Source: Phytophthora quininea (lineage: Eukaryota; Oomycota; Peronosporomycetes; Peronosporales; Peronosporaceae). From it: a DNA stretch of 64,000 nucleotides. Under the pieces are notes generated by a model. The model was given only the letters and a program-made list of their open reading frames with translations, made no database searches and was not told the origin of the DNA. The position numbers and the translations under genes were made by a program. Within the stretch, counting starts at the first letter, position 1. Every line of letters begins with the position of its first letter. Shown here one piece after another: positions 55,207-64,000 of this stretch. The stretch is from positions 62,001-126,000 of the forward strand of contig JAAVTG010000672.1 in NCBI GenBank assembly GCA_011947345.1, read 5' to 3'.

Positions 55207-57088
55207 ATGCAGGTTAAGTACCCCATCATGGGGCTATCGTACGCCCGCGGCTTCTTCGCCATCTGCGGCGGCGGCGGCTCGCTCAAGTCCGGCATCAAGA
55301 ACACCGTCGTACGTCCCCAATCTCCTCTAACGAACCCTGAAATAATCCTAACGTTTATATATTTTACTCTAGGACATCTACCACCTCTCGGAGGCCGACG
55401 CCACGGGCTTCTCCAAGGAGATCTCGGCCGACACGGGCCTCGAACTGGCCTCCGGCGTGGCCTTTTCACACGACGGCCAGCTTATCGCTGTCTCCGTCAG
55501 CGCCGGCTGCTGGGTCTACTCCTTGGACCTGAAGGAGAAGACGATGGCGCTGTTGATCAAATTCCGCACGGACTTTGCAGAGGACGAGAGCTCCCAGACC
55601 TGCGCTCGCTTTGTGGGGAACTCCACCATCCTAACAGGCGGAGAAGACGGCGTGGTGCGAGTTTGGCGTCTTGCCCGCGACGTCTCGGAGCCGGACAAGG
55701 CCAAGGGCACTGCAAAAGCTCTTGACATGCCGGAGAAGGTGGATCCTCATGCCAAAACGGAGACGGCGGAGCAGCCTAAGCTGGGAGACAGCGTTATCAA
55801 CGGTCCGAACCTGGTGACTCTCACCAGGGAGTACCGTGGCCATACCAAACGCATCCGAGACATCGACGTGGATCTCTCGCACCGCAACTTGGTGGCATCC
55901 AGCTCGGAAGACCAGTCGTGTCACTTGTGGAGACTGACAGAGGTCTCTCCGATCTGCAAGTTCTCCAAGGACGATGCGCTGGATATCGCCTTCCAACAAC
56001 TACCGACCAAGCCAGTCACGGGACCCAGGAAGCACCAATTCCGCTGCGTGCGCTTCGCTAATAGCGGACGTAGACTGTACACGGTTTTGACGCCGGCACG
56101 TGGCGACTCGATCTTGATCAAATGGAAGCCCGAGACGATCGCGCAGGAGAACGAAGAGCAGTGGCCGTGGGTGGTCGAGGAAACGGCGATTGCCGGCGAC
56201 AAGCCGGTGGCGAGTCTGTGTGTGAGTCAAAATGACCGCTTTGTGTGCGTAGCGGCAGTGTCTGGAGAGATTAAGGTGCTACTGGCGTCCACGCTGCAAC
56301 TTTACAAGAAGAAGTCGACCGAGCAGCACACGTTTGCCATCACTGGCATGAGCTTCGCACCTGCGGCGGATAAGCAGGCGCCGGTTTGCCATCTTGTGAG
56401 TGGTGGTGCTGACAAGGTTTTACTACGTCATGACATCCCATTGGAAGGAGGGATTGTTAAATCGGGGAGGGAAGTGGTTGTGGGCGGTCTAAAGAGCATG
56501 ATCAGCGCCACTGTAGGCCTCGGACAGAGTCTCTGGATGACCGCGTCGCTGCTATTTATCATCTTGCTATTTATTCATGCAAAGACTGCGTTGCTGCTCG
56601 AAGGCCCACTGGCAGGCTTCAGTGTAAGTTCCCTGCACTTCTGGTTCCATGGGTTTCTAATCATTTTGGCTGGACGAGTTGCAGGATTTGACAGCTCTCC
56701 AGTTTGAGTCGACGGATGCTCCGGTAACTGTTGGGGCCTTGCTGGGCAGTGTACTGGTTACATGGTTGATTACGTCGCACTGCTCCGTGACGAGCACCTT
56801 CTTCTGGAACGGTCTGCTCTGTTTGCTGTCGGGCCTCGTGGCCTTCTTTGTGGCCATTTCGCCCGACTTGGAGTTTAGCTGGCAGACGGGCGATGCTGCT
56901 GTTGACGAACTGCTAGGTACGTTGGAATTGTTCTACTGTCGAGTGCTGTTGTGCCTCATAGCTCCTTTCGGTGATGATGTGCAGATTACAAGATCGCGAT
57001 CTTGCTCGGCGCCTGCTGCATCGTGTTCTTCTTTGCCATTCCGTGCTGGTGCTTGCGTTCCATAGCTAGTGTTGTAGTGTTGGGCTGA
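55207..57088 (+). CDS. SEC12/PREB-like WD40 membrane protein with multi-span C-terminal extension
   Basis: Four exons (55207-55308, 55373-56623, 56685-56916, 56985-57088) give 562 residues with no frame break. The N-terminus has the SEC12 loop FFAICGGGGSLKSGIKN. Next are beta-propeller repeats (ELASGVAFSHDGQLIAV, GHTKRIRDIDVDLSHRNLVA, LVSGGADKVLLRHDIP). A membrane segment follows (TASLLFIILLFIHAKTALLL). SEC12 is the ER-resident GEF for the COPII GTPase Sar1. Unusually, splicing adds ~110 more residues with three further hydrophobic spans (GSVLVTWLI, LLCLLSGLVAFFVA, IAILLGACCIVFFFAI). Typical SEC12 has one span. It is tandem with the USP gene, 158 bp apart. Confidence 0.8.
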
Positions 57089-57250
57089 GGGTTCTAAGAG
57101 ACAACGAGAGCGGCCAGACCGTGAGAAGTTTGCGGCGCTGGGATTAGCAGGATTAGCTGTTTAAACTTAACGATATCTCGTCATGAGCTGCTGAATGTGC
57201 TCGCTCTTGTTGTAATTGGTTCTTCGCACCAGTGCATTCGCTTCACTGCT

Positions 57251-58648
57251 TCATGTTCTTCCGATGTGGGTAGTTTGTAGGATCTCCACAGCATCGGGAA
57301 GTACATTCGCTGCCCGTTGCCATGCTACGTGATGAAATCCATTGCAGAAGCTCCGATCATTGACAACATTGGCGTGGATGGATCGAATGCCGAGTGTAGA
57401 CAAATCTGCAAACGAAACCAGTTCGTCCTCGCAGAAGTTGGAGTTGCGGACACTTGAAAAAACTGGTACATGTTTGGCGTGTACTTGCATGTGGAGTAGC
57501 CATATCGCAGTGCTCACATCCTCAAGACCGTTCAAGCTTTCGAGACGTCTGTAATTCCTGGCAACGAAACGAATACAGTCCATTGAAACCACATAGTGAG
57601 GTCCAGATGCATAAGGTAGCAACGTCCTCATCGGGTATTTCTTTTTCGGCAGGAAATATTGGCTCTGCGGGTCTCGAACGGGCTTCTGCTTGTGGGCATA
57701 CTTCATCGCCCACACTTCGCCAAGATATAGTCTCTCTCGAGGTGCTTTAAGCTGAAGAAATTCCGCCAACTGGTCAACTCTTAGATAAATGTCGTCATCC
57801 GCCAGCATCACGAACTTGGTGTTAGGAAACTCTACAGCAGCCAAGTGCATGAACGATTTCACTTTGTCTGCTAATTGTCCATAAGAATCAATACACTCCA
57901 GCTCTTCAGTTAGCAAGTCTCCATAAATCGTTCGTTCCAGGTTTACTGCATGCAAAATTCTCTCTCGATCCACGTCTGTAAAGCTCGTCATGCTCGGTTC
58001 GCCGGCCAAGAAGAGCACTTTGACATCGTCAGGAAGGGTAGCTGGGCTCGCCCAGGTCTCGCGAATTGCTTGTCGTCTCGGGAAGCTCGCCACCACCGCA
58101 GTTTTAATCCCAATGACTAGCAGATAGTCCTTGTGGGAGAACTGGTCTGCTTGGGCTCTACTTTCGGCGTCTTGCTGCTGCTGTTCTGCCCAGGTGACGA
58201 TGTCGACGTCTTTTGGAAAGCCATGATCCACTCGACTCTGTTCCAACAGCTTGTCATGGTATTCTCGTCGTGCTTGCGGACTCATCACGGCAAATTTCAC
58301 TTCGTCACTCTCATGGTATCGAATAGTAGCTGTCTTATCTGCAACGAAAGCTCGAGCAGTGTAGTTGTCTTCAGGTAAGTTGTCGAATGTTGGTGGACCA
58401 CCAGAAGTCTCGCAACTCGTCCACTTCCCATTCAGCTCCACACAGAGCCGAAAGTCTCTGTAGTAAGACTCGAAGGCCTCAGTGGTTGTCATTCGTAGCA
58501 AAAGTCGAACCACAACGGGGAGTGTCACCGCCGATCCACCAACAGGACTCACAATGCGGAGACTTGTCAGTGGGTCGCCATCTTCAGCAGCGCCAACCAT
58601 CCCTGCAGCGCACAGCCACAGCACAAGCAGACATCCAGCCGCCATCAT
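57251..58648 (-). CDS. GT31 family beta-1,3-galactosyltransferase-like protein (465 aa)
   Basis: Single exon, intact. A signal/anchor lies at residues 1-21 (CLLVLWLCAAGMVGA). A beta-sandwich-like N-terminal region (RIVSPVGGSAVTLPVVVRLL) follows to ~residue 125. The GT31 domain has RRQAIRETW (191-199), the DxD-type metal site LADDDIYLR (DDD at 284-286), YASGPHYVVS (346-355) and GLEDVS (374-379). All core GT31 blocks are present. It likely transfers hexose from a UDP-sugar to glycan in the secretory pathway; donor and acceptor are unknown. It converges with the SEC12-like gene, with stops 162 bp apart. Confidence 0.85.
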   Translation of the reverse strand: MMAAGCLLVLWLCAAGMVGAAEDGDPLTSLRIVSPVGGSAVTLPVVVRLLLRMTTTEAFESYYRDFRLCVELNGKWTSCETSGGPPTFDNLPEDNYTARAFVADKTATIRYHESDEVKFAVMSPQARREYHDKLLEQSRVDHGFPKDVDIVTWAEQQQQDAESRAQADQFSHKDYLLVIGIKTAVVASFPRRQAIRETWASPATLPDDVKVLFLAGEPSMTSFTDVDRERILHAVNLERTIYGDLLTEELECIDSYGQLADKVKSFMHLAAVEFPNTKFVMLADDDIYLRVDQLAEFLQLKAPRERLYLGEVWAMKYAHKQKPVRDPQSQYFLPKKKYPMRTLLPYASGPHYVVSMDCIRFVARNYRRLESLNGLEDVSTAIWLLHMQVHAKHVPVFSSVRNSNFCEDELVSFADLSTLGIRSIHANVVNDRSFCNGFHHVAWQRAANVLPDAVEILQTTHIGRT

Positions 58649-58691
58649 ACTATGCTTGACACGTCGACACGGATCCCCGACCTTTTGAGAA

Positions 58692-58819
58692 CCAAATCCA
58701 TAGAAACACCGGGTCTGGACTCCACCGAAAGTCGTACGAATTAGGCTACGACGATGATAGCAAGCTGTACAGCGAGGACTGGCTGCGGGGCGACTTTATT
58801 TTCCCCTTCAGCTTAGTCT
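58692..58819 (+). other. Short coding-like fragment of unknown origin
   Basis: A frame reads RKSYELGYDDDSKLYSEDWL then RGDFIFPFSLV and stops. It looks like a protein C-terminus rather than random sequence, but I recognise no family. It lies upstream of the divergent GT31 gene. Confidence 0.25.
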
Positions 58820-59478
58820 AGCTACGCTTTGTTGTTCTGTGCTTCATCATCGCAGCAATCTCTTGCTAAACCAGATATGTAGGCGAAAGTTCTTTTGGCT
58901 TTGGGTTTTGTTCGATTAGAACTGTCGTTTATCCCATTTTTGTCACAATCGGTAAAAATACCGATTGTCAATAGTAAAATCAAGAATAACCCGCTCTATA
59001 CAAAAATCGAGTATAGCTTTGGTCATGTTCCAGTTTTCGATCGATTTGCAATAGTGAAATCAAAATGTTTCGCTTCGAAAAACTCAGATGCACACAAGCA
59101 CTTTGGTGTGGGCCACACCAACTGACTATCAACTTTCCTCAAAAGTCTCCATACAACGCCAAGTGAAAGGGAGATTTCAGCAGGATAGTTGAGACACATG
59201 GCGCCGGCTGCTGGAGCTCGCGGTGGCAGCCCGAGCGCTACAATCGCGAGCAGGTACGGGTGCCCAGGCGTGTCATCTGCACCTGCACTACCCCACTGAC
59301 GTGTATGCAACAGACTTGGCGCGTGTCAGAAGAGCTGCATGCGACTACACTCAAGGCATCGCCACACTAGTGTTGGTAGGTACCATTATATGATGTGTTC
59401 GTGGCCAGGTACTGGTTCGTACATGTCCAGGAAGGTTGTGGCATGACGGAGACAATCTTGTGGCGTCTACAGTAAGGC
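58820..59478. other. Intergenic, no gene recognised
   Basis: AT-rich, then GC-rich from 59190. No supported feature before the H4-like fragment. Confidence 0.35.
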
Positions 59479-59649
59479 TCACCGCGGATATACCATCGAA
59501 TGCGAGGGGTTCTGGAGGTGTTCTTGAAGAGCCTCATACAAGACGCTGTAGTCTATATGCGACATGCTAACCGGAAGACGATGGCTGCGCGAGATGTTGT
59601 CTGCGATTTAAAACGACAAGGTCGAGCCATCTACGGTTTTGATCAGTAG
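59479..59649 (+). pseudogene. Histone H4-like C-terminal fragment, divergent
   Basis: The frame gives [40 protein letters not shown] and [15 protein letters not shown], ending in a stop at 59649. It aligns without gaps to the last ~55 residues of histone H4 ([20 protein letters not shown]...[20 protein letters not shown]...YALKRQGRTLYGFGG). A TAA lies upstream in frame, and the N-terminal half is not recoverable. About two-thirds identity is far lower than real H4 genes tolerate, so this is an old pseudogene or processed relic. Confidence 0.75.
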
Positions 59650-59701
59650 GTTAAGCGTCCATATGGATCTGAGTTAATATATGAACCCAACTTGCTTGTG
59701 T

Positions 59702-60456
59702 TACGAACTGCGGGTTTTCCCGGGACCAATGGGCCCGGGTAAGCTATAAAACACCCACACATAAAAATTCAACGAACATTTTTTTATTAATAATTTGGCT
59801 AGAACTACCATTTCAGCTGCAACTAGGACCACCATTGCCGCAATGGCGTTCATATGCCCACGTTGCCTGCGCTCTTTTCACCACGTTGCCTCTCTCCGCC
59901 GCCACCGAGGTTCTCCGATTTGCTGGGCCCGCAGGAACCCTGCTGCGGCTGCAGAACCGAAACTATCAGCGCCGTCGACACCAGGCCGAGGAACGACAGC
60001 GGTGCGCGGCTGCCGCAGCTTGTGCAGTCCGGAGCGTAGTGGCGGCAGCCACTGCTAGCAATTCGGACACCGATCGGGAGTGCCCGATCTACTGGGAGGT
60101 CGCGGTGAACCCCTTCGCGTGCGCCCAATGCCGCTCGCGTTTTTGCCGAGTGTACATCTCCGAGCACATCGGCACACGGTGTATGGACGCGACATGCCCC
60201 ATGTGTCGATTTCCGGTGCGAAACACCGGAAATAGCGCCCGTTCAGCACGCATCCCTTCAAGACCACAACCCCACGATGAGCACTGGAGGTGGTTGTAGG
60301 GTGAGACTACATGAACCGGATCGTTACATGAGAAAGGACATGTTCGTATAACATTTGGTGAAGTTGTACCGAACACATATTGAACACTCAAAATGTTCAT
60401 GCTGTTTATTTTTACTGCTTACCCGGGCTACAGTCCCGGGGAAATCGCGGTTCGTA
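59702..60456. mobile_element. Unclassified 755-bp TIR element encoding a zinc-finger/RING-like protein
   Basis: Imperfect ~40-bp terminal inverted repeats at 59702-59744 and 60417-60456. Both run from tacgaac, through tcccgggac, to gcccgggtaagc (right end reverse-complemented). The outermost TA on each side fits a TA target duplication. No transposase is present, so it is probably non-autonomous with its own cargo. Confidence 0.65.
59795..60299 (+). pseudogene. C2HC finger plus degenerate RING-like protein inside the TIR element
   Basis: The first frame has MAFICPRCLRSFHHVASLRR followed by HRGSPIC, a C-x2-C-x12-H-x5-C finger. The second frame has an Arg-rich linker (NRNYQRRRHQAEERQR), then ECPIYWEVAVNPFACAQCRS, RFCRVYISEHIG and CPMCRFPVR. 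This matches a RING layout, except that two ligand cysteines are Tyr (CPIY for CPIC, CRVY for CRVC), both explainable by a TGC to TAC change. One frame change separates finger and RING. A RING would suggest E3 ligase activity, but this copy could not coordinate zinc normally. Confidence 0.5.
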
Positions 60457-60463
60457 CAATAAA

Positions 60464-60487
60464 TATGATAATAATAATAATAATAAT
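60464..60487. repeat. ATA/TAA trinucleotide microsatellite
   Basis: About seven consecutive ata units immediately beyond the right end of the TIR element. Confidence 0.8.
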
Positions 60488-62423
60488 CGCGATATAATTA
60501 CTCAAGCCTAACGACTTTCAAAGAGGCTACTTGCCAATTGCGCCACCACATGCGCGTGAAGAAAAGTAAGAGAGCCTCGAGCCACCATCACGTCTTCGCC
60601 AAAAGATCGCCTGAAATGTCCATGAATAGTTTGTTGGAACGCTACACCAAAACTTCTCTATTAATCCTCTCAGCTCCACCCCGGAATTAAGCTCGTGCTC
60701 TTGCGATACCAACACCCGTGACGCATCCGATCACCTAATTATCCTTTCCACAACATTCAATTCATCGTCTTCGTTTGTTACGTGCCAGTCACCCGTATGC
60801 CCACGGGTAGTTTCTTGATCTATGCTCATTTCATCTTGTATCACATCTTCATCGTTCTCAATACATCCTATCTGAATCTACTCAATACATTCGGGCTTCA
60901 TCATTGCATTTAATACAGCGTCGTTCGGTGCCACCGAAGCATAGAAACAAACATGGAGTCTGTAGAAGTCAAGTACGTCTTTAACTCGCTGAACGCAAAT
61001 CTAATGTATTTTCTTGACTTGACTGATTTGCTCCTCTATGAAATCTCGTACCATTTACACATGAAACGTAGAAACACCGGAAATTGATCGCAGCAAAACA
61101 GAAAATGCCATCCCCGGCGTTAAGTCTAACACAATACGATGTGAGCGGATCGCTCATAGCATTTAGATAGCTGTGCCAGTAGCACGGGACGATAGATAGT
61201 GGTTGCGTTGGCATCACAGTCACACAGTCGATAAAGCACGACGAAGGGTTTTGACGGGTGTTACGCCGTGCAGGAAAGTCTGCCAGATTAAACATAAATC
61301 TGCCATAAACATCAGAACAATGATCGACCTTCGTCCGACAGGATACCTTCCCGATTCCAACCACGACCGCAAAACATTTGAACACCTAGGTTTAGACGAA
61401 GCTTATGTTATCGCAGTCACTGTAGTAGTTGAGGATCTTGCCCGCGGACACCTTGTAGTCCGGGACCATGGCAACGTAGTTGTCCACAAGTGCATGGAGC
61501 TTGGTCGTTATAATCAGTACGCTGATATGGTTTCGCTTCTTCCATCCAGTGCCACCCATCACCATTTCGTCTAAGTACTGTAGCCTCCGTGCTTGCGCCC
61601 GCCGCTTCATCACACTGTGGTCCTGTCGAGTGCGAGCGTGGAGCTGTTGCTTATAAACTTGGCGGTCACCATGAAAAAGTAGATCAACACCAACGGGGTG
61701 ATCTTGCCCATCACCAGGGACTATATCGCCTCCTGGGTGCTTTATCGACACAGTTGAATTGATTTATCTTTTGGTGTCCCGTGCAGTAGAGTTTCGTGAT
61801 ATCTCGCCTCATTGGAGAGCAGTATCTGCCTGCTTAAAGTGTTTAGTGTTAGCGTATTTTTCCTTCCTACACCGGACGCTGTGAAGGATTATTCGGAAAT
61901 GACCAGCTATATCTAAAAAACTATTCTGGCATAAATTGTGATTATTGTAGAATGCAATAAAATTTGTTATCTTTGTCGCCATTCAGAACATGGTGAGTCA
62001 AATCGCAGTCTTCGTTCTCCCGAGCGCTTGAGTGAAAAACCTAGCTTCTCTCGGCCCGCCGTATCGTTTCGGTCAATATACTGCTTTTATGGGGCACATT
62101 GCCCCGCTTAAACAATTGCATAAACATTTGATCAACTGCGCTTTTTATTATCTATATACCCTTCGCTTCGTGATAAGACAAACTGTTTTATTTTTGAAAT
62201 AGAGTTTTTTTAATCTTGACATGATCACAACGTAGTCGAAAGTTCGAGCAATACATGGCGTAGGAAGCGAATACGCCAGTACTTCCAGAGCGATGGTGTT
62301 TCCGCGCCCCATTCTTCCCCGCTTAGGTGGTATTATATAAATTGTAGAGATAATATACCGCAGTTAAATCTGTCATTAAATCTTGGTGCTTCGTCTTTGT
62401 GGAATATAATTGTTCCAGGTAAT
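60488..62423 (-). other. Low-information region with scattered minus-strand coding-like pieces
   Basis: Minus-strand frames at 60527-60715 (GLIEKFWCSVPTNYSWTFQA), 60981-61385 and 61392-61751 (YLDEMVMGGTGWKKRNHISV) look protein-like and are collinear. No family could be named. DNA from 61760 to 62423 is AT-rich without supported features. Confidence 0.25.
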
Positions 62424-63875
62424 CTATCCTTGAAGATAGATTTCACTTATTCGATACTTTCTCGGTTGTAAGCCTTCATACAGTCGTAAATTATGCATGG
62501 CTTTGGTTTGTAAGATTTCCCAATTTGTCGTCCAAACCAACACAAATGCCGTCCAGTGATCATTCGTTGGGTGAAGTACGCCTCCATACATTTTGTAAGA
62601 TGATCCAAGTTGAAATGTCCCCAACTTCTCGGCAACAGTTCGTTGGGTCAATAATCTCGCATTTTACAAAAGAATGGATCGATAAAGCCGATATACTGAT
62701 ATCGTTTCCGTAAAAACAGCGTCCCTAAAAATATACACGAGGTGTTCAACCACTCTCTCGATGCAAAAGTTAACACCTTCACAGCGTCCACGAATTGCCA
62801 AGCTACCAATGTGTCCTTCAAAACACAGTATGGTATCGATAAGAGACTTTCATCCTGATTTAACAGAAGTTAGTCGAAATATTGGCGTCTATCTGTCCAT
62901 TAACGTACCTGGTGGATGTTCGTATATTCACGGAATTGCGCTGAAACATGCTAACCTGAAAAGTTAGAGTTAGATATGATCCACTCCATGGCTCGCTTAG
63001 CTTCTTCAATACGAGGCCAGCACTCGTAATACTGTACCATAGTATAAACTTGAGAACTCGTGAAAACTCCGCATCGCGCTATTGTAACTGTGATGTAATC
63101 GTCGTCTAGGACAGCCATGCAATGAGAAAGCTGAAACTCGTGTAGATATTTCACACAAAGTTGGATAGTTGCTTTGTCCAAGACATAGTTGCAGTCATTC
63201 TCGGGAGTAGTGGAAGAAGCGTTACTCTGTTGGACTTAGATTAAGGTACCAGCTGCTCTTTTGAACTGCATTCGGTTAAACGAAAGCAGAGACGTAAGGG
63301 AATGTGGAGGCGGAGAACGTTTTGCAATACGTACCACAGAAGCGCAGAGACCATAAGAATATCTCTGATCTAGAAGCATCTTCACTTTTCCTAGAGATGG
63401 GTGTTCCATATCCGCACCATACCTCAGCTCATTTGCAGCTTTCTCATCATTTGTCAATCCCCCCTCTAGTCAATATTTGTTGACGTTTTCTTGAATTTCC
63501 TATTTTTTCGTTGCCGGAAGCATCATGAAGTTTGACGGCACAATGACTTCTTCACTTCTATTTGTAATTGTTCTATCCATTTTCAACGTTTCCTGTATTG
63601 CAGGCTTCTTCACTGTGATAAAGTTATCCATTGCAACATTATTTCCTCCATTCACTGTGTTTCTAACAGCAATATCAGTAAATGTGCTTCTTTTTCAATG
63701 ACGACGTCCTATCAACGTTGTCACTTATGGGTACGTTCATCTCCTTGCGGGGAAGTTGGGGAACGCGGCCGGCTGCAGCATCATCGTGGAATCGTTTCAA
63801 CAGCGTTAGCATCTCTGCGTAACGTGAAGCACCCATACTCTGCATTATCTCGGCGATTTCATTCATAATCACCAT
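62424..63875 (-). other. Scattered minus-strand coding-like fragments, family unknown
   Basis: Frames at 63675-63875 (EIMQSMGASRYAEMLTLLKR), 63236-63457, 62951-63181 (DKATIQLCVKYLHEFQLSHC, DDDYITVTIARCGVF) and 62424-62651 lie in order on one strand. They may be remnants of a single gene. No recognised domain. Confidence 0.25.
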
Positions 63876-64000
63876 CGATTCTTCGCTCGTGGTGATTTTA
63901 GTGATTCCTTGTTTATACTAGCTGATTCAATAAATCTCCAGCGTGCCATTGCCGAGTATTTCGGCTCGAGAGATATCATTTACCTCTTGAGTCTTTGTCT

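Noticed and set aside
59702..60456. Ordinary host RING gene
   Set aside because: The gene is bounded on both sides by matching ~40-bp inverted repeats with TA flanks and has a frame break and lost zinc ligands.

Overview
The window looks like a repeat-rich stretch of an oomycete nuclear genome, most likely Phytophthora or a close relative. It has short GT-AG introns of about 45-95 bp, closely spaced conserved eukaryotic genes, an M96-type mating-specific family protein, and dense, varied transposon relics. I assign no species. No bacterial operon, CRISPR array, tRNA or rRNA gene was recognised.

Layout. 0-3 kb: a partial multi-pass membrane protein and an M96-like bZIP/START-type gene, both on the minus strand. 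3-24 kb: a transposon field with a Copia RT scrap, a two-gene PIF/Harbinger relic, MULE pieces, a plant-type DD39D mariner, a cysteine-protease-like pseudogene, and several copies of an unrecognised zinc-finger/acidic-tail family. 24.2-38.4 kb: a large inverted duplication. Two ~5.05-kb arms (24218-29247 and 33291-38356) flank a unique 4.04-kb core. Each arm carries an ABHD18-like hydrolase, an uncharacterised basic protein and a coiled-coil protein. The core holds a divergent LMBRD2-like / NPRL3-like pair. 38.6-53 kb: a BED-finger gene, a LINE, a Tc1-like relic with IR/DR-style repeats, more zinc-finger repeats, a deleted Helitron with a clear 3' terminus, the best acidic-tail family copy, and a complete pogo-like transposon with perfect 25-bp TIRs and a TA target duplication. 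53-58.7 kb: three compact host genes, an Ubp8/USP22-like deubiquitinase, a SEC12/PREB-like WD40 membrane protein and a GT31 beta-1,3-galactosyltransferase. 58.7-64 kb: a divergent histone H4-like pseudogene, a 755-bp TIR element encoding a zinc-finger/RING-like protein, and low-information sequence.

One pattern changes how the whole window should be read. Almost every frameshift I could resolve in otherwise conserved genes (NPRL3, USP, LMBRD2, M96, ABHD18, the membrane protein, the pogo transposase) is repaired by adding one base to a short homopolymer, never by removing one. This suggests systematic homopolymer under-calling in a long-read assembly. Many apparent pseudogenes may therefore be intact. 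Genes with true in-frame stops (the Helitron, the PIF transposase, the H4-like copy) are better supported as dead.

Functionally, the host genes are housekeeping: TORC1 control (NPRL3), histone or other deubiquitination (USP), ER export (SEC12) and Golgi glycosylation (GT31). They sit as small islands among mobile DNA. The most unusual items are the inverted gene duplication, the dispersed zinc-finger/acidic-tail family with a shared 5' block, and the small RING-encoding TIR element.
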